From positions 34,720 through 98,719 of the forward strand of contig NZ_BMVL01000013.1 in assembly GCF_014650695.1 (NCBI RefSeq): 64,000 nt of DNA. The letters are read 5' to 3'. The notes below the pieces were generated by a model. It was not told the DNA's origin. It was given only the letters and a program-made list of their open reading frames with translations, and ran no database searches. The translations under genes were made by a program, and so were the position numbers. Origin of the DNA: Streptomyces avidinii (GTDB lineage: Bacteria > Actinomycetota > Actinomycetes > Streptomycetales > Streptomycetaceae). Positions 42,764-50,800 of this stretch are shown here, piece after piece. The first letter of the stretch is position 1; every line of letters begins with the position of its first letter.

Positions 42764-43228
42764 ATGCAGCTCTCCACCGCGCACCACGACGAACGCCTGA
42801 CCGCTCCCCGCGCCTGGTGGGGCATCGCCGTACTGATCGGCCTGGCCTGCGCGCTGATGCTGCTGCCGCTGGGCACGATGCCGCTGCTCGCCGGTCTGGT
42901 CGGGGGCACCGCGCTGGCCGGCCTGGCGGTGAGTTCGTACGGCTCCGCGCGCGTGCGCGTGGTGGGAGGTGCGCTGGCGGCCGGGAACGCGCGGATCCCG
43001 GTGACGGCCCTGGGCGAGCCCGAGATCCTGGACGCGGAGGAGTCGCGCGCCTGGCGCACGTACAAGGCGGACGCCCGGGCCTTCATGCTGATGCGCAGCT
43101 ACGTGCCGACCGCGGTCCGGATCGAGATCACCGACCCGGCCGACCCGACCCCGTACGTCTACGTCTCCACCCGCGAGCCGCAGGCTCTGGTCGCGGCGCT
43201 GCTCGCGGCCCGGACCCCGGCGGCCTGA
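42764..43228 (+). CDS. DUF3093 membrane protein (154 aa)
   Basis: ATG at 42764 (MQLSTAHHDERLTAPRAWW). Two hydrophobic segments (about 22-39 and 43-58) are followed by a soluble beta-rich domain with GNARIPVTALGEPEILDAEE and YVYVSTREPQALVAAL. A conserved actinobacterial family of unknown function, regularly found divergent from the dut operon. It ends before a strong shared terminator. Confidence 0.88.
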   Translation: MQLSTAHHDERLTAPRAWWGIAVLIGLACALMLLPLGTMPLLAGLVGGTALAGLAVSSYGSARVRVVGGALAAGNARIPVTALGEPEILDAEESRAWRTYKADARAFMLMRSYVPTAVRIEITDPADPTPYVYVSTREPQALVAALLAARTPAA

Positions 43229-43243
43229 CCGCTCGGCCCCGCC

Positions 43244-43278
43244 GTCCTCCGCCGGGGCGATCCGCCCCGGCGGAGGAC
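43244..43278. terminator. 16-bp bidirectional terminator between convergent genes
   Basis: 43244-43259 pairs perfectly with 43263-43278 around a 3-nt loop. It lies between the convergent ends of the DUF3093 gene (43228) and the 310-aa gene (43280). Confidence 0.75.
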
Positions 43279-43279
43279 C

Positions 43280-44212
43280 TCAGCCGTGCCCGGAGGGATC
43301 CGGGGCCTCCAGTGCGGCCCTGGTTGCCTCGGGAAGGGGCTGTACGGGGTGCTCCAGGGGCGGCAGGGACCGCAGGGCCTCCCAGCCCACGGCCCGGCGG
43401 CGCAGGTCACCACGGACCTTCTCGGCGAGTTTGCGGGTGTCCCGCCGGTTCATGACCGCGCCGACGGCGGCGCCCACCATGAACGGCATGAGGTTGGGCA
43501 GGTTGCGGAACATCCGCTTCATGATCTGCTGGCGCAGTTCGCGCTTCACCTGCCCGCCGAGCGCCGCGTTCAGCGTGGTCGGCTTGGTCAGGTCGACCCC
43601 GCGCTCCTCCGTCCAGGCGGTCAGGTAGGCGAAGCTGCGTTCCTTGAGGTTGCCGTGCGGCCGCTGGCCGTAGACCTCGTGGAGCTCGGCGATGAGCTTC
43701 AGCTCGATGGCCGCGACCGCGGTGATCTCGGCCGCCAGCTCCGCCGGCATCGCGGGCGGCACCGGCAGCATGGCCGCCGCGCCGACGCCCGCACCCACGG
43801 TCGAGGTGGCGTTGGCGGCGCCCGAGATCAGCTTCTCGGCGAGCTGATCGGGGCCGAGGCCCGGGAACTGGGCGCGCAGTGTCGCGAGGTCCCGAACCGG
43901 AACGCGCGGAGCGTTCTCGATGATCCTGTCGGTGAGGTACAGGGCGGCGCCCCTGACGGTTTCGCCGCCCTTGCGTACACCGTTCCGGACGGCTTGCATC
44001 CGACGCGCCCCGAAACCACGCCGGGACCCCTCGTCGGCATCGGTGGCCGACGGCACCGCCGGGGCGGTGTCGGAGGGCACGGCTATCGCCGCACTGGCGG
44101 AGCCGCCGGGAGCTCCCGGACCCGTTTCCGGATCCATGGGTGCCACCTGCGTCTCCGCCGATTCACCAGCCTTTCGGAAGCGACCCTTCCGAAAGGGTGT
44201 GGAGCCAGCCAC
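43280..44212 (-). CDS. conserved hypothetical protein, possibly EcsC-like (310 aa)
   Basis: GTG at 44212. The first ~75 residues are low-complexity (Pro, Ala, Ser). The rest is helical with small hydrophobic stretches (GAGVGAAAMLPVPPAMPAEL, AEITAVAAIELKLIAELHEV) and LPNLMPFMVGAAVGAVMNRR, which recalls EcsC-type proteins that associate with membranes. This family assignment is tentative. Conserved in Streptomyces between the DUF4193 and DUF3093 genes. Function unknown. The first codons include an 11-bp inverted repeat (44170-44180 with 44186-44196) encoding FRKGRFRK. Confidence 0.75.
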   Translation of the reverse strand: MAGSTPFRKGRFRKAGESAETQVAPMDPETGPGAPGGSASAAIAVPSDTAPAVPSATDADEGSRRGFGARRMQAVRNGVRKGGETVRGAALYLTDRIIENAPRVPVRDLATLRAQFPGLGPDQLAEKLISGAANATSTVGAGVGAAAMLPVPPAMPAELAAEITAVAAIELKLIAELHEVYGQRPHGNLKERSFAYLTAWTEERGVDLTKPTTLNAALGGQVKRELRQQIMKRMFRNLPNLMPFMVGAAVGAVMNRRDTRKLAEKVRGDLRRRAVGWEALRSLPPLEHPVQPLPEATRAALEAPDPSGHG

Positions 44213-44224
44213 GGCCGACGCCTC

Positions 44225-44521
44225 TCAGTCGCAGTCGCGACAGATCGGCTGACCGTTCTTCTCACGTGCCAGCTGGCTGCGGTGGTGCACCAGGAAGCAG
44301 CTCATGCAGGTGAACTCATCGGCCTGCTTGGGCAGGACCCGGACGGCCAGCTCCTCATTGGAGAGGTCCGCACCGGGAAGCTCCATGCTTTCGACAGAGT
44401 CGAATTCGTCCATGTCCGCGGACGAGGTCGACTTCTCGTTGCGCCGAGCCTTCAGTTCTTCGATGCTGTCGTTGTCGACGTCATCGTCGGTCTTGCGCGG
44501 GGTGTCGTAGTCCGTTGCCAT
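44225..44521 (-). CDS. DUF4193 zinc-ribbon protein (98 aa)
   Basis: ATG at 44521. The acidic N-terminal half (DDDVDNDSIEELKARR) is followed by a C-terminal zinc-ribbon-like region with Cys pairs CMSC and CRDC around FLVHHRSQLA. The family is widespread and highly conserved in Actinobacteria and of unknown role; the fold suggests binding to nucleic acid or RNA polymerase. It lies 12 nt from the 310-aa gene downstream, probably in one operon. Confidence 0.92.
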   Translation of the reverse strand: MATDYDTPRKTDDDVDNDSIEELKARRNEKSTSSADMDEFDSVESMELPGADLSNEELAVRVLPKQADEFTCMSCFLVHHRSQLAREKNGQPICRDCD

Positions 44522-44902
44522 TGTTCGCTCTCCCCCTCTGGGTGTTAGCGGTGTCTCAGCGCACGTAACGCACGAGAGGCCGGACTTGTGCCCGACCTGA
44601 GGCGGAGATTTTGCCTCACATCAAGGTCTGTTACTCAATCGACACCCAGCCGCCCGCCTGAAGGGCGATTGGCTGGGATGACGAGCGGGACCGTACACGG
44701 TCCGGGTGCCGTCATGCACAAACGCCACCCCGTGTATTTCCCGCCATCCGAGGGGCCGGAAACCCGGACTTCCCGGGCGTTCCGGCCGCGCGTGGGTCAC
44801 TGAACGCACATGGGCCGACACCGGCCACTGTGATCGATCACACAGCGCCGGTTGCTTTCACAGGACAAGCATTCAGCCAAAAGCGAACACGTGACAGCGT
44901 CC
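44522..44902. other. 380-nt intergenic region upstream of DUF4193, with a 14-bp palindrome
   Basis: No gene is seen. It must hold the DUF4193 promoter and the end of the cutRS transcript. TGTGATCGATCACA at 44829-44842 is a perfect palindrome of the CRP type (GTG-N6-CAC), about 310 nt upstream of the DUF4193 start. A shorter symmetrical element, GGACCGTACACGGTCC, lies near 44688-44703. Confidence 0.5.
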
Positions 44903-46156
44903 TCACAAGGGAAGAGTGACACGCATCACGAGGCCACCGCCTTCCCGCGGCATCGCCTGGATCCTGCCGCCGTGTGCGCGCGCCACGGAGCGCGCGATCG
45001 ACAGACCCAGCCCGACACCCTTGTCGCTGCCCGTGCGCTCCGTACGCAGCCGCCTGAAGGGCTCGAAGAGGTTGTCCACCTCGTACGCGGGAACAACGGG
45101 ACCCGTGTTCGATACCAGGAGGACCGCCTGATCGTGCTGGGCCTCGGTGACGACCTCGACCCAGCCGTCCTCCGGCACGTTGTACCGGACGGCGTTCTGG
45201 ACCAGGTTGAGGGCGATCCGCTCCAGCAGCACCCCGTTGCCCTGTACGACGGCCGGCGCACGCTCACCGCGGATCTCCACGCCCTTCGCCTCGGCCTCAC
45301 CGCGCACCTGGTCGACGGCGCGCGAGGCGACCTCCGCCAGGTCCACGGGTTTGCGCTCGACGATCTGGTTCTCGCTGCGGGCCAGCAGCAGCAGGCCCTC
45401 GACCAGCTGCTCGCTGCGCTCGTTGGTGGCCAGCAGGGTCTTGCCGAGCTGCTGGAGCTCGACGGGCGCCCCGGGATCGGAGAGGTGGACCTCCAGCAGC
45501 GTCCGGTTGATCGCGAGCGGTGTCCGCAGCTCGTGCGAGGCATTCGCGACGAACCTCTGCTGAGCCGTGAAGGCCCGCTCCAGCCGGTCGAGCATCTCGT
45601 CGAAGGTGTCGGCGAGCTCCTTGAGCTCGTCGTCCGGCCCGTCCAGCTCGATCCGCCGGGTCAGGTCGGAGCCGACCACCCGGCGCGCGGTCCGGGTGAT
45701 CTTGCCGAGCGGCGAGAGCACCCGGCCGGCCATTGCGTAGCCGAAGGCGAAGGCGATGATGCTCAGGCCCAGCAGGGCCATGAGCGACCGGCTCAGCAGG
45801 TCGTCGAGGGCGTGCCGGCGCTGTTCGAGGACGCACTGGTTGACCGCCGCGTTGAACTGCTCCGGCTCCAGCGGGCCGCCCATCACGCCCGAGCAGTTGG
45901 TGCTGGAGACCTTGACCTGGCCGCCGACGATCTGGAACGGCAGCGCGTTGCCCTGCCGCAGCGCCTGCGCCGCCAGCAGATAGATGATCGACAGCAGCAG
46001 GATGCCCGCGATCAGGAACATCCCGCCGTACAGCAGGGTGAGGCGTATGCGGATGGTCGGCCGCAGCCACGGGAAGGGACCCTCGGGCTGGCCGGGGTCC
46101 CAGGTCGGTTTCGGTGGTGCGACCGGTGGCGCCGGGGTGACGGGCACGCGCTTCAA
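44903..46156 (-). CDS. cutS: sensor histidine kinase CutS (417 aa)
   Basis: The start is TTG at 46156, overlapping the cutR stop (TTGA), or GTG at 46147. A Pro-rich cytoplasmic tail is followed by TM1 (LLYGGMFLIAGILLLSIIYL), an extracytoplasmic sensor of about 75 residues, TM2 near 130-150, HAMP, HisKA with His in ANASHELRTPLAINR, and HATPase with NLVQNAVRYN and DKGVGLGLSIA. The sensor contains two Cys (STNCSGV and NQCVLEQ), which could report redox or secretion stress. CutRS is the conserved Streptomyces two-component system linked to secretion stress and antibiotic production (SCO5862/5863). Confidence 0.9.
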   Translation of the reverse strand: MKRVPVTPAPPVAPPKPTWDPGQPEGPFPWLRPTIRIRLTLLYGGMFLIAGILLLSIIYLLAAQALRQGNALPFQIVGGQVKVSSTNCSGVMGGPLEPEQFNAAVNQCVLEQRRHALDDLLSRSLMALLGLSIIAFAFGYAMAGRVLSPLGKITRTARRVVGSDLTRRIELDGPDDELKELADTFDEMLDRLERAFTAQQRFVANASHELRTPLAINRTLLEVHLSDPGAPVELQQLGKTLLATNERSEQLVEGLLLLARSENQIVERKPVDLAEVASRAVDQVRGEAEAKGVEIRGERAPAVVQGNGVLLERIALNLVQNAVRYNVPEDGWVEVVTEAQHDQAVLLVSNTGPVVPAYEVDNLFEPFRRLRTERTGSDKGVGLGLSIARSVARAHGGRIQAMPREGGGLVMRVTLPL

Positions 46157-46806
46157 ATCCGGTATCCGGAACCGGGCACGGTGACGATGACCGGCGGCTC
46201 GCCCAGCTTGCGGCGCAGGGTCATCACGGTCACCCGCACGACGTTGGTGAAGGGGTCGGTGTTCTCGTCCCAGGCCTTCTCCAGCAGCTGCTCGGCCGAG
46301 ACGACGGTGCCCTCGCTGCGCATGAGGACCTCCAGCACCGCGAACTCCTTCGGGGCCAGCTGGACCTCCTTGCCCTCACGGAACACCTCGCGCCGGTTCG
46401 GGTCCAGCTTGATCCCGGCCCGCTCCAGTACGGGCGGCAGCGCGACCGTGGTGCGCCGGCCGAGCGCCCGTACGCGGGCGGTCAGCTCGGTGAAGGCGAA
46501 GGGCTTGGGCAGGTAGTCGTCCGCGCCGAGCTCCAGGCCCTCCACCCGGTCGCTCACGTCGCCGGAGGCGGTCAGCATCAGCACGCGGGTGGGCATGCCG
46601 AGCTCGACGATCTTCCGGCACACGTCGTCACCGTGCACGAGCGGGAGGTCCCGGTCGAGCACGACCACATCGTAGTCGTTGACCCCGACCCGCTCCAGGG
46701 CGGCGGCGCCGTCGTACACGACGTCCACGGCCATGGCCTCCCGGCGCAGGCCGGTGGCCACCGCATCGGCGAGCAGCTGCTCGTCCTCGACGACGAGTAC
46801 GCGCAC
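46153..46806 (-). CDS. cutR: response regulator CutR (217 aa)
   Basis: GTG at 46806 follows GGAGGAAGGAAACGAC; the open frame continues upstream but without family sequence. Receiver: VVEDE, phospho-acceptor Asp in VVVLDRDLPL, Lys in DYLPKPFA. The OmpR-type winged helix contains LAPKEFAVLEVLM and RVTVMTLRRKLGEPP. It acts with CutS, to which it is coupled by a 4-nt overlap. Confidence 0.92.
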   Translation of the reverse strand: MRVLVVEDEQLLADAVATGLRREAMAVDVVYDGAAALERVGVNDYDVVVLDRDLPLVHGDDVCRKIVELGMPTRVLMLTASGDVSDRVEGLELGADDYLPKPFAFTELTARVRALGRRTTVALPPVLERAGIKLDPNRREVFREGKEVQLAPKEFAVLEVLMRSEGTVVSAEQLLEKAWDENTDPFTNVVRVTVMTLRRKLGEPPVIVTVPGSGYRI

Positions 46807-47052
46807 GTCGTTTCCTTCCTCCGAGCCCAGAAGGGCACACGTGTATTGCGTCGCCCATCCTGCCCGTTTCGGCCGTAAACCGGCTGTAAGGCGGTCCGTG
46901 CACGGGGCCGGCGGGGCGGAAGTGAGGATTCCTTGGCCTTGCGAGGTTTCTGGGCCCAGGGTGCAGGGGAGGACGAGATCACACCCCATCCACTCCCTGA
47001 CGGCGGACAGCCACGTGCCGCCGCCGACCCACGAAGAGGGGGCGAACCCACC

Positions 47053-47232
47053 ATGGACGCATTCACCGCGGGTCTCCTGCAGCGCATCAGGACCACGCAG
47101 TCGGACCTCAGGCACGCCCGCGAGACGGGCGACGACTTCCTCGCGGAAGTGGAACAGGCGGAGCTGGAGGATCTCCAGCGCCTGGCCGCCGAACACGGTG
47201 TCCCGGTCTCCGCCGCCGTGCCCGCCTGCTGA
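47053..47232 (+). CDS. small conserved hypothetical protein (59 aa)
   Basis: ATG at 47053 follows GAGGGGGCGAACCCACC. The product is a short helical protein: DAFTAGLLQRIRTTQSDLRH, then ETGDDFLAEVEQAELEDLQR and a tail ending VPAC. It looks like a two-helix hairpin with a C-terminal Cys. It is divergent from cutRS and converges on the monophosphatase gene. Function unknown. Confidence 0.7.
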   Translation: MDAFTAGLLQRIRTTQSDLRHARETGDDFLAEVEQAELEDLQRLAAEHGVPVSAAVPAC

Positions 47233-47270
47233 TCCCCCGATCTGCCGGACCTGCTGTTCCCGCACGGCAC

Positions 47271-47357
47271 TGCACGACTTCTGCACGACTTCTGCACGGC
47301 TTCTGCCGCTGCAGAACCTGCACGTCCGCACGAACTCTGCACGACCTCTGCACGACG
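47271..47357. repeat. degenerate tandem repeat of TGCACGAC(TT/CT)C
   Basis: An 11-base unit TGCACGACTTC is repeated in tandem at the start of the tract. The tract continues with imperfect copies (TGCACGGCTTC, TGCACGACCTC, TGCACGACGTG) to 47357. It fills the space between the 59-aa gene and a terminator. Probably replication-slippage repeat DNA in the 3' untranslated region. Confidence 0.65.
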
Positions 47358-47359
47358 TG

Positions 47360-47391
47360 AACCCCGGACGCCCGAGCGGGCGTCCGGGGTT
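47360..47391. terminator. 14-bp terminator between convergent genes
   Basis: 47360-47373 pairs with 47378-47391 around a 4-nt loop, with AA/TT at the base. It lies between the 59-aa gene and the monophosphatase gene stop at 47400. Confidence 0.75.
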
Positions 47392-47399
47392 CCGTGCTT

Positions 47400-48203
47400 T
47401 CAGTCGTGCCAGGCCCCGAACTCCTCCAGCAGCGGCTGCAGCGAGGCGAAGACGGCCGGTGTGGCGGCCAGGGTCAACTCGCCCGAGGCCGGCTCACCCG
47501 GACGGCCCCCCGTCAGGGCCCCGGCCTCCCGGGCGATCAGGTCACCGGCCGCCAGGTCCCACGGATTGAGGCCCCGCTCGTAGTACCCGTCCAGCCGCCC
47601 GGCCGCCACGTCGCACAGGTCCAGCGCCGCCGACCCGCCCCGCCGGATGTCCCGTACCAGCGGGATGATCCGCGCCGCGACCTCGGCCTGGTGGGCCCGT
47701 CGGGTCTGCACGTAGGCGAAGCCGGTCCCGAGCAGCGCCTGGTCCAGCGGCGCCGCCGACCGGCAGGCGAGGCGCGTCGTGCCCAGCCATGCCCCGCCAC
47801 CCAGCACCGCGTGGTAGGTCTCGCCGCGCATCGGCGCCGCCACGACGCCCACCACGGTCTCGCCCCCGTACTCCGCCGCGATGGACACGCCCCAGCTCGG
47901 AAGTCCGTAGAGGTAGTTCACGGTGCCGTCCAGCGGGTCGACGACCCAGCGCACCCCGCTCGTCCCCGGGGTGTCAGCACCCTCCTCGCCCAGCAGCCCG
48001 TCCTCGGGCCGCCGTTCGGCGAGGATGCCGGTGATCAGCTTCTCCGCCGCGATGTCCATCTCGGTCACCACGTCGATGGGGCTGCTCTTCGTCGCCGCCA
48101 CGGCCAGATCGGCCGGGCGGCCGTCGCGCAGCAGAGCCCCGGCCTGCCGGGCGGCCTCCAGGCCCACGTCCAGCAGTTCGGCCTTCAGCTCGTCAGAGAT
48201 CAC
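47400..48203 (-). CDS. inositol monophosphatase family protein (267 aa)
   Basis: GTG at 48203 follows GGAAGTGGGACC. Metal-binding motifs of the family are present: GEEGAD, DPLDGTVNYLYGLP and, near the C-terminus, NPWDLAAGDLIAREAGA. It dephosphorylates inositol phosphate or a related sugar phosphate with Mg2+; the substrate in Streptomyces is not fixed by sequence. It lies 11 nt after hemH in one operon. Confidence 0.9.
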   Translation of the reverse strand: MISDELKAELLDVGLEAARQAGALLRDGRPADLAVAATKSSPIDVVTEMDIAAEKLITGILAERRPEDGLLGEEGADTPGTSGVRWVVDPLDGTVNYLYGLPSWGVSIAAEYGGETVVGVVAAPMRGETYHAVLGGGAWLGTTRLACRSAAPLDQALLGTGFAYVQTRRAHQAEVAARIIPLVRDIRRGGSAALDLCDVAAGRLDGYYERGLNPWDLAAGDLIAREAGALTGGRPGEPASGELTLAATPAVFASLQPLLEEFGAWHD

Positions 48204-48214
48204 GGTCCCACTTC

Positions 48215-49369
48215 CTACGCGTACGGACTGTCCACGCCCGCGGCCGCCGGCCGGGGGCCCCGCGCCGGGCAGCAGCCCACCGCGCACAGGTCATGACTTC
48301 GGCCGAGCGTGCCCACCCAGCACTCCGCGACCGGCTCCCCTCGTTCCTTGGCGGCCCGCTCCAGCACCAGCTCCCGCACCGCTCCGGCGAAGCGCGGGTC
48401 GGCGCCGACGGTCGCGGAACGCCGGACGGGCAGGCCCAGCTCGGCCGCCTTCGCGGTGGCCTCGGTGTCCAGGTCGTAGAGGACTTCCATGTGGTCGGAG
48501 ACGAAGCCGATGGGGACCATGACGACGCCGGGCGCACCGGCGGCGTGCAGGGCCTCCAGGTAGTCGCAGATGTCCGGCTCCAGCCACGGGATGTGCGGGG
48601 CGCCGCTGCGGGACTGGTAGACGAGTTCCCATGAGTGCGCGACCCCGGTCCGCGCCGCGACCTCGTCCGCGATCACCCGGGCCACGTCGAGGTGCTGCTT
48701 GACGTACGCCCCGCCCTCGCCGCCCTCGGTGTGGTCCTCCACGGGGCCGGAGGTGTCGGCGGCGGCGGTCGGGATCGAGTGGGTGGTGAAGGCGAGGTGC
48801 GCGCCGGAGCGCACCTCCTCGGGAAGCGCGGCGAGCGAGGCCACCACTCCGTCGATCATGGGCTCCACGAAGCCGGGGTGGTTGAAGTAGTGGCGCAGCT
48901 TGTCGACCCGCGGCAACTCCACGCCCTCCTCGGCCAGGGTGGACAGCGCGTCGGCGAGGTTCTCGCGGTACTGGCGGCAGCCCGAGTACGAGGCGTACGC
49001 GCTGGTCGCGAGCACCGCGATGCGGCGGCGTCCGTCAGCGGCCATCTCCCGCATCACGTCGGTCAGGTACGGGGCCCAGTTCCGGTTGCCCCAGTAGACC
49101 GGCAGGTCCAGCCCGTGCCCGGCGAAATCCTTGCGCAGCGCGTCCAGCAACTCGCGGTTCTGCCCGTTGATCGGGCTGACCCCGCCGAACCCGAAGTAGT
49201 GCTGCCCGACCTCCTTGAGCCGCTCGCGCGGGATGCCGCGCCCGCGGGTGACGTTCTCCAGGAAGGGCACGACGTCGTCGGGTCCCTCGGGGCCGCCGAA
49301 GGAGAGCAGCAGGAGGGCGTCGTAAGGGGCGGCGGAGCCGCCGTCGGGGGCACGGAGCTGGTCTGACAT
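48215..49369 (-). CDS. hemH: ferrochelatase, coproporphyrin type (384 aa)
   Basis: ATG at 49369. HemH/CpfC features: LLLSFGGPEGPDDVVPFLEN, the GVSPINGQN block, FTTHSIP with the catalytic His region, VPIGFVSDHMEVLYDLD, and a C-terminal Cys set (CWVGTLGRSHDLCAVGCC) that ligates a [2Fe-2S] cluster in actinobacterial enzymes. It inserts Fe2+ into coproporphyrin III (or protoporphyrin IX). It is divergent from an MFS transporter gene; a possible iron box lies between them. Confidence 0.94.
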   Translation of the reverse strand: MSDQLRAPDGGSAAPYDALLLLSFGGPEGPDDVVPFLENVTRGRGIPRERLKEVGQHYFGFGGVSPINGQNRELLDALRKDFAGHGLDLPVYWGNRNWAPYLTDVMREMAADGRRRIAVLATSAYASYSGCRQYRENLADALSTLAEEGVELPRVDKLRHYFNHPGFVEPMIDGVVASLAALPEEVRSGAHLAFTTHSIPTAAADTSGPVEDHTEGGEGGAYVKQHLDVARVIADEVAARTGVAHSWELVYQSRSGAPHIPWLEPDICDYLEALHAAGAPGVVMVPIGFVSDHMEVLYDLDTEATAKAAELGLPVRRSATVGADPRFAGAVRELVLERAAKERGEPVAECWVGTLGRSHDLCAVGCCPARGPRPAAAGVDSPYA

Positions 49370-49437
49370 GCCTCGAATCCTGCCACCCGCCGTCCGCGAC
49401 CGGGCAACGGACCCGGCCCGTCCCACGCTTCGGACAA

Positions 49438-49458
49438 CAGGTAAGGTCACCCTAACTT
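49438..49458. promoter_or_regulatory. possible DmdR/IdeR iron box between hemH and an MFS gene
   Basis: CAGGTAAGGTCACCCTAACTT matches the actinobacterial iron-box consensus (TTAGGTTAGGCTCACCTAA type) at roughly two-thirds of positions, including AGGT, AGG and CCTAA. It lies 69 nt upstream of hemH and 86 nt upstream of the MFS start. The score is weak enough that chance is possible. Confidence 0.3.
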
Positions 49459-49543
49459 CCTGTCGGTATTTTCCCCATGCGGGCGCCTTGTCGGCAGACG
49501 TAACCTGTCTGAGCCAATCCCGTCCCTTACGGAGGGCACCACC

Positions 49544-50800
49544 TTGCCCAGTCCCTACCGCGCGATATTCGCGACCCCCGGCACCAAGGGGTTCACAGCC
49601 GCCGGCCTCCTGGGCCGGATGCCGCTGTCCATGGTGGGCATCGGTGTCCTCACGATGATCACCGAGCTGGGCGGCAGCTACGCCCTCGCCGGCGGCATCA
49701 CCGCCACCATCGCCCTGTCCGCCGCCGCCGTGGGCCCCCAGGTGTCCCGGCTCGTCGATCAGTACGGGCAACGGCGGGTGCTGCGCCCGGCCACCCTGAT
49801 CGCGGCCGCCGCGGTGACCGGCCTGCTGGTTGCCTCGGCGGGCGGCTGGCCGAGCTGGACCCTCTTCGTCTTCGCCGTCGTCGCCGGGTGCGTGCCCAGC
49901 GTCGGGTCGATGGTCCGGGCCCGCTGGACGGCCCTGTTCCGCGACACCCCGCAGCTGCACACGGCCTACTCCTTCGAGTCGATCGTCGACGAGCTCTGCT
50001 TCATCGTCGGCCCGCCGCTGGCCGCGACCCTGTCGGCCGGCTGGTTCCCCGAGGCCGGTCCGGTGGTCGCCCTCGTCTGCCTGGTGACGGGCGTGTGGTG
50101 GCTGACGGCACTGACCGCCACCGAGCCCGAGCCGCATCCGCACCAGGAGCACACGGACCGGTCCTCGGCGCTGCGCTCCCCCGGCCTCCAGGTCCTGGTG
50201 GCGACCTTCGTCGCGACCGGCGCGATCTTCGGCTCGGTGGACGTGGCCACCCTGGCCTTCGCCGAGGAGCACGGCAGTAAGCCCCTCGGCGGGGTGTTCC
50301 TGGCGATCTGGGCGTTCGGATCCTGCCTCGCGGGCATCGTCTTCGGCCTCATGCACTTCAAGGGCAGGGCCGAACCTCGCTGGGTACTGGGCATCAGCGC
50401 GATGGCCGTGAGTATGATCCCCCTCCTACTGGCCGGGAACTTGCCGTTTCTGGCCGTGGCGCTCTTCGTCTCGGGCCTCGCCATCGCTCCCACGATGATC
50501 ACCACGATGGCCCTGATCGAGGCGCACGTGCCACACGCGAAGCTGACCGAGGGCATGACCTGGATCAGCACCGGCCTCGCGGTCGGAATCGCGCTCGGGT
50601 CCTCCGTGACCGGCTGGGTCGTCGACGCAGCCGGTGCGCAGACCGGGTACGTCGTCTCCGTATCGGCGGGAGTGGCCGCGGCGGCGGTTGCGTTCGCGGG
50701 ATACCGCCGGCTGACCAGGCCGGCGCAAGGGGAGGAGCCAGCAACCGATGGGGACGGCGACAGCAGGGAAGAGCAGCGGGGAACGGACCGCGTGGCATAA
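49544..50800 (+). CDS. MFS transporter (418 aa)
   Basis: TTG at 49544 follows GGAGGGCACCACC, giving LPSPYRAIFATPGTKGF; no ATG fits better. Twelve hydrophobic segments are seen with the MFS loop LVDQYGQRRVL between TM2 and TM3, and a central loop (EPHPHQEHTDRSS) near residue 200. Substrate unknown. Drug- or metabolite-efflux types look like this. It overlaps the next gene by 53 nt. Confidence 0.85.
   Translation: MPSPYRAIFATPGTKGFTAAGLLGRMPLSMVGIGVLTMITELGGSYALAGGITATIALSAAAVGPQVSRLVDQYGQRRVLRPATLIAAAAVTGLLVASAGGWPSWTLFVFAVVAGCVPSVGSMVRARWTALFRDTPQLHTAYSFESIVDELCFIVGPPLAATLSAGWFPEAGPVVALVCLVTGVWWLTALTATEPEPHPHQEHTDRSSALRSPGLQVLVATFVATGAIFGSVDVATLAFAEEHGSKPLGGVFLAIWAFGSCLAGIVFGLMHFKGRAEPRWVLGISAMAVSMIPLLLAGNLPFLAVALFVSGLAIAPTMITTMALIEAHVPHAKLTEGMTWISTGLAVGIALGSSVTGWVVDAAGAQTGYVVSVSAGVAAAAVAFAGYRRLTRPAQGEEPATDGDGDSREEQRGTDRVA

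Noticed and set aside
43280..44212. Firm EcsC annotation for the 310-aa protein
   Set aside because: Only a general resemblance in helical, small-residue-rich segments; kept as a tentative note.
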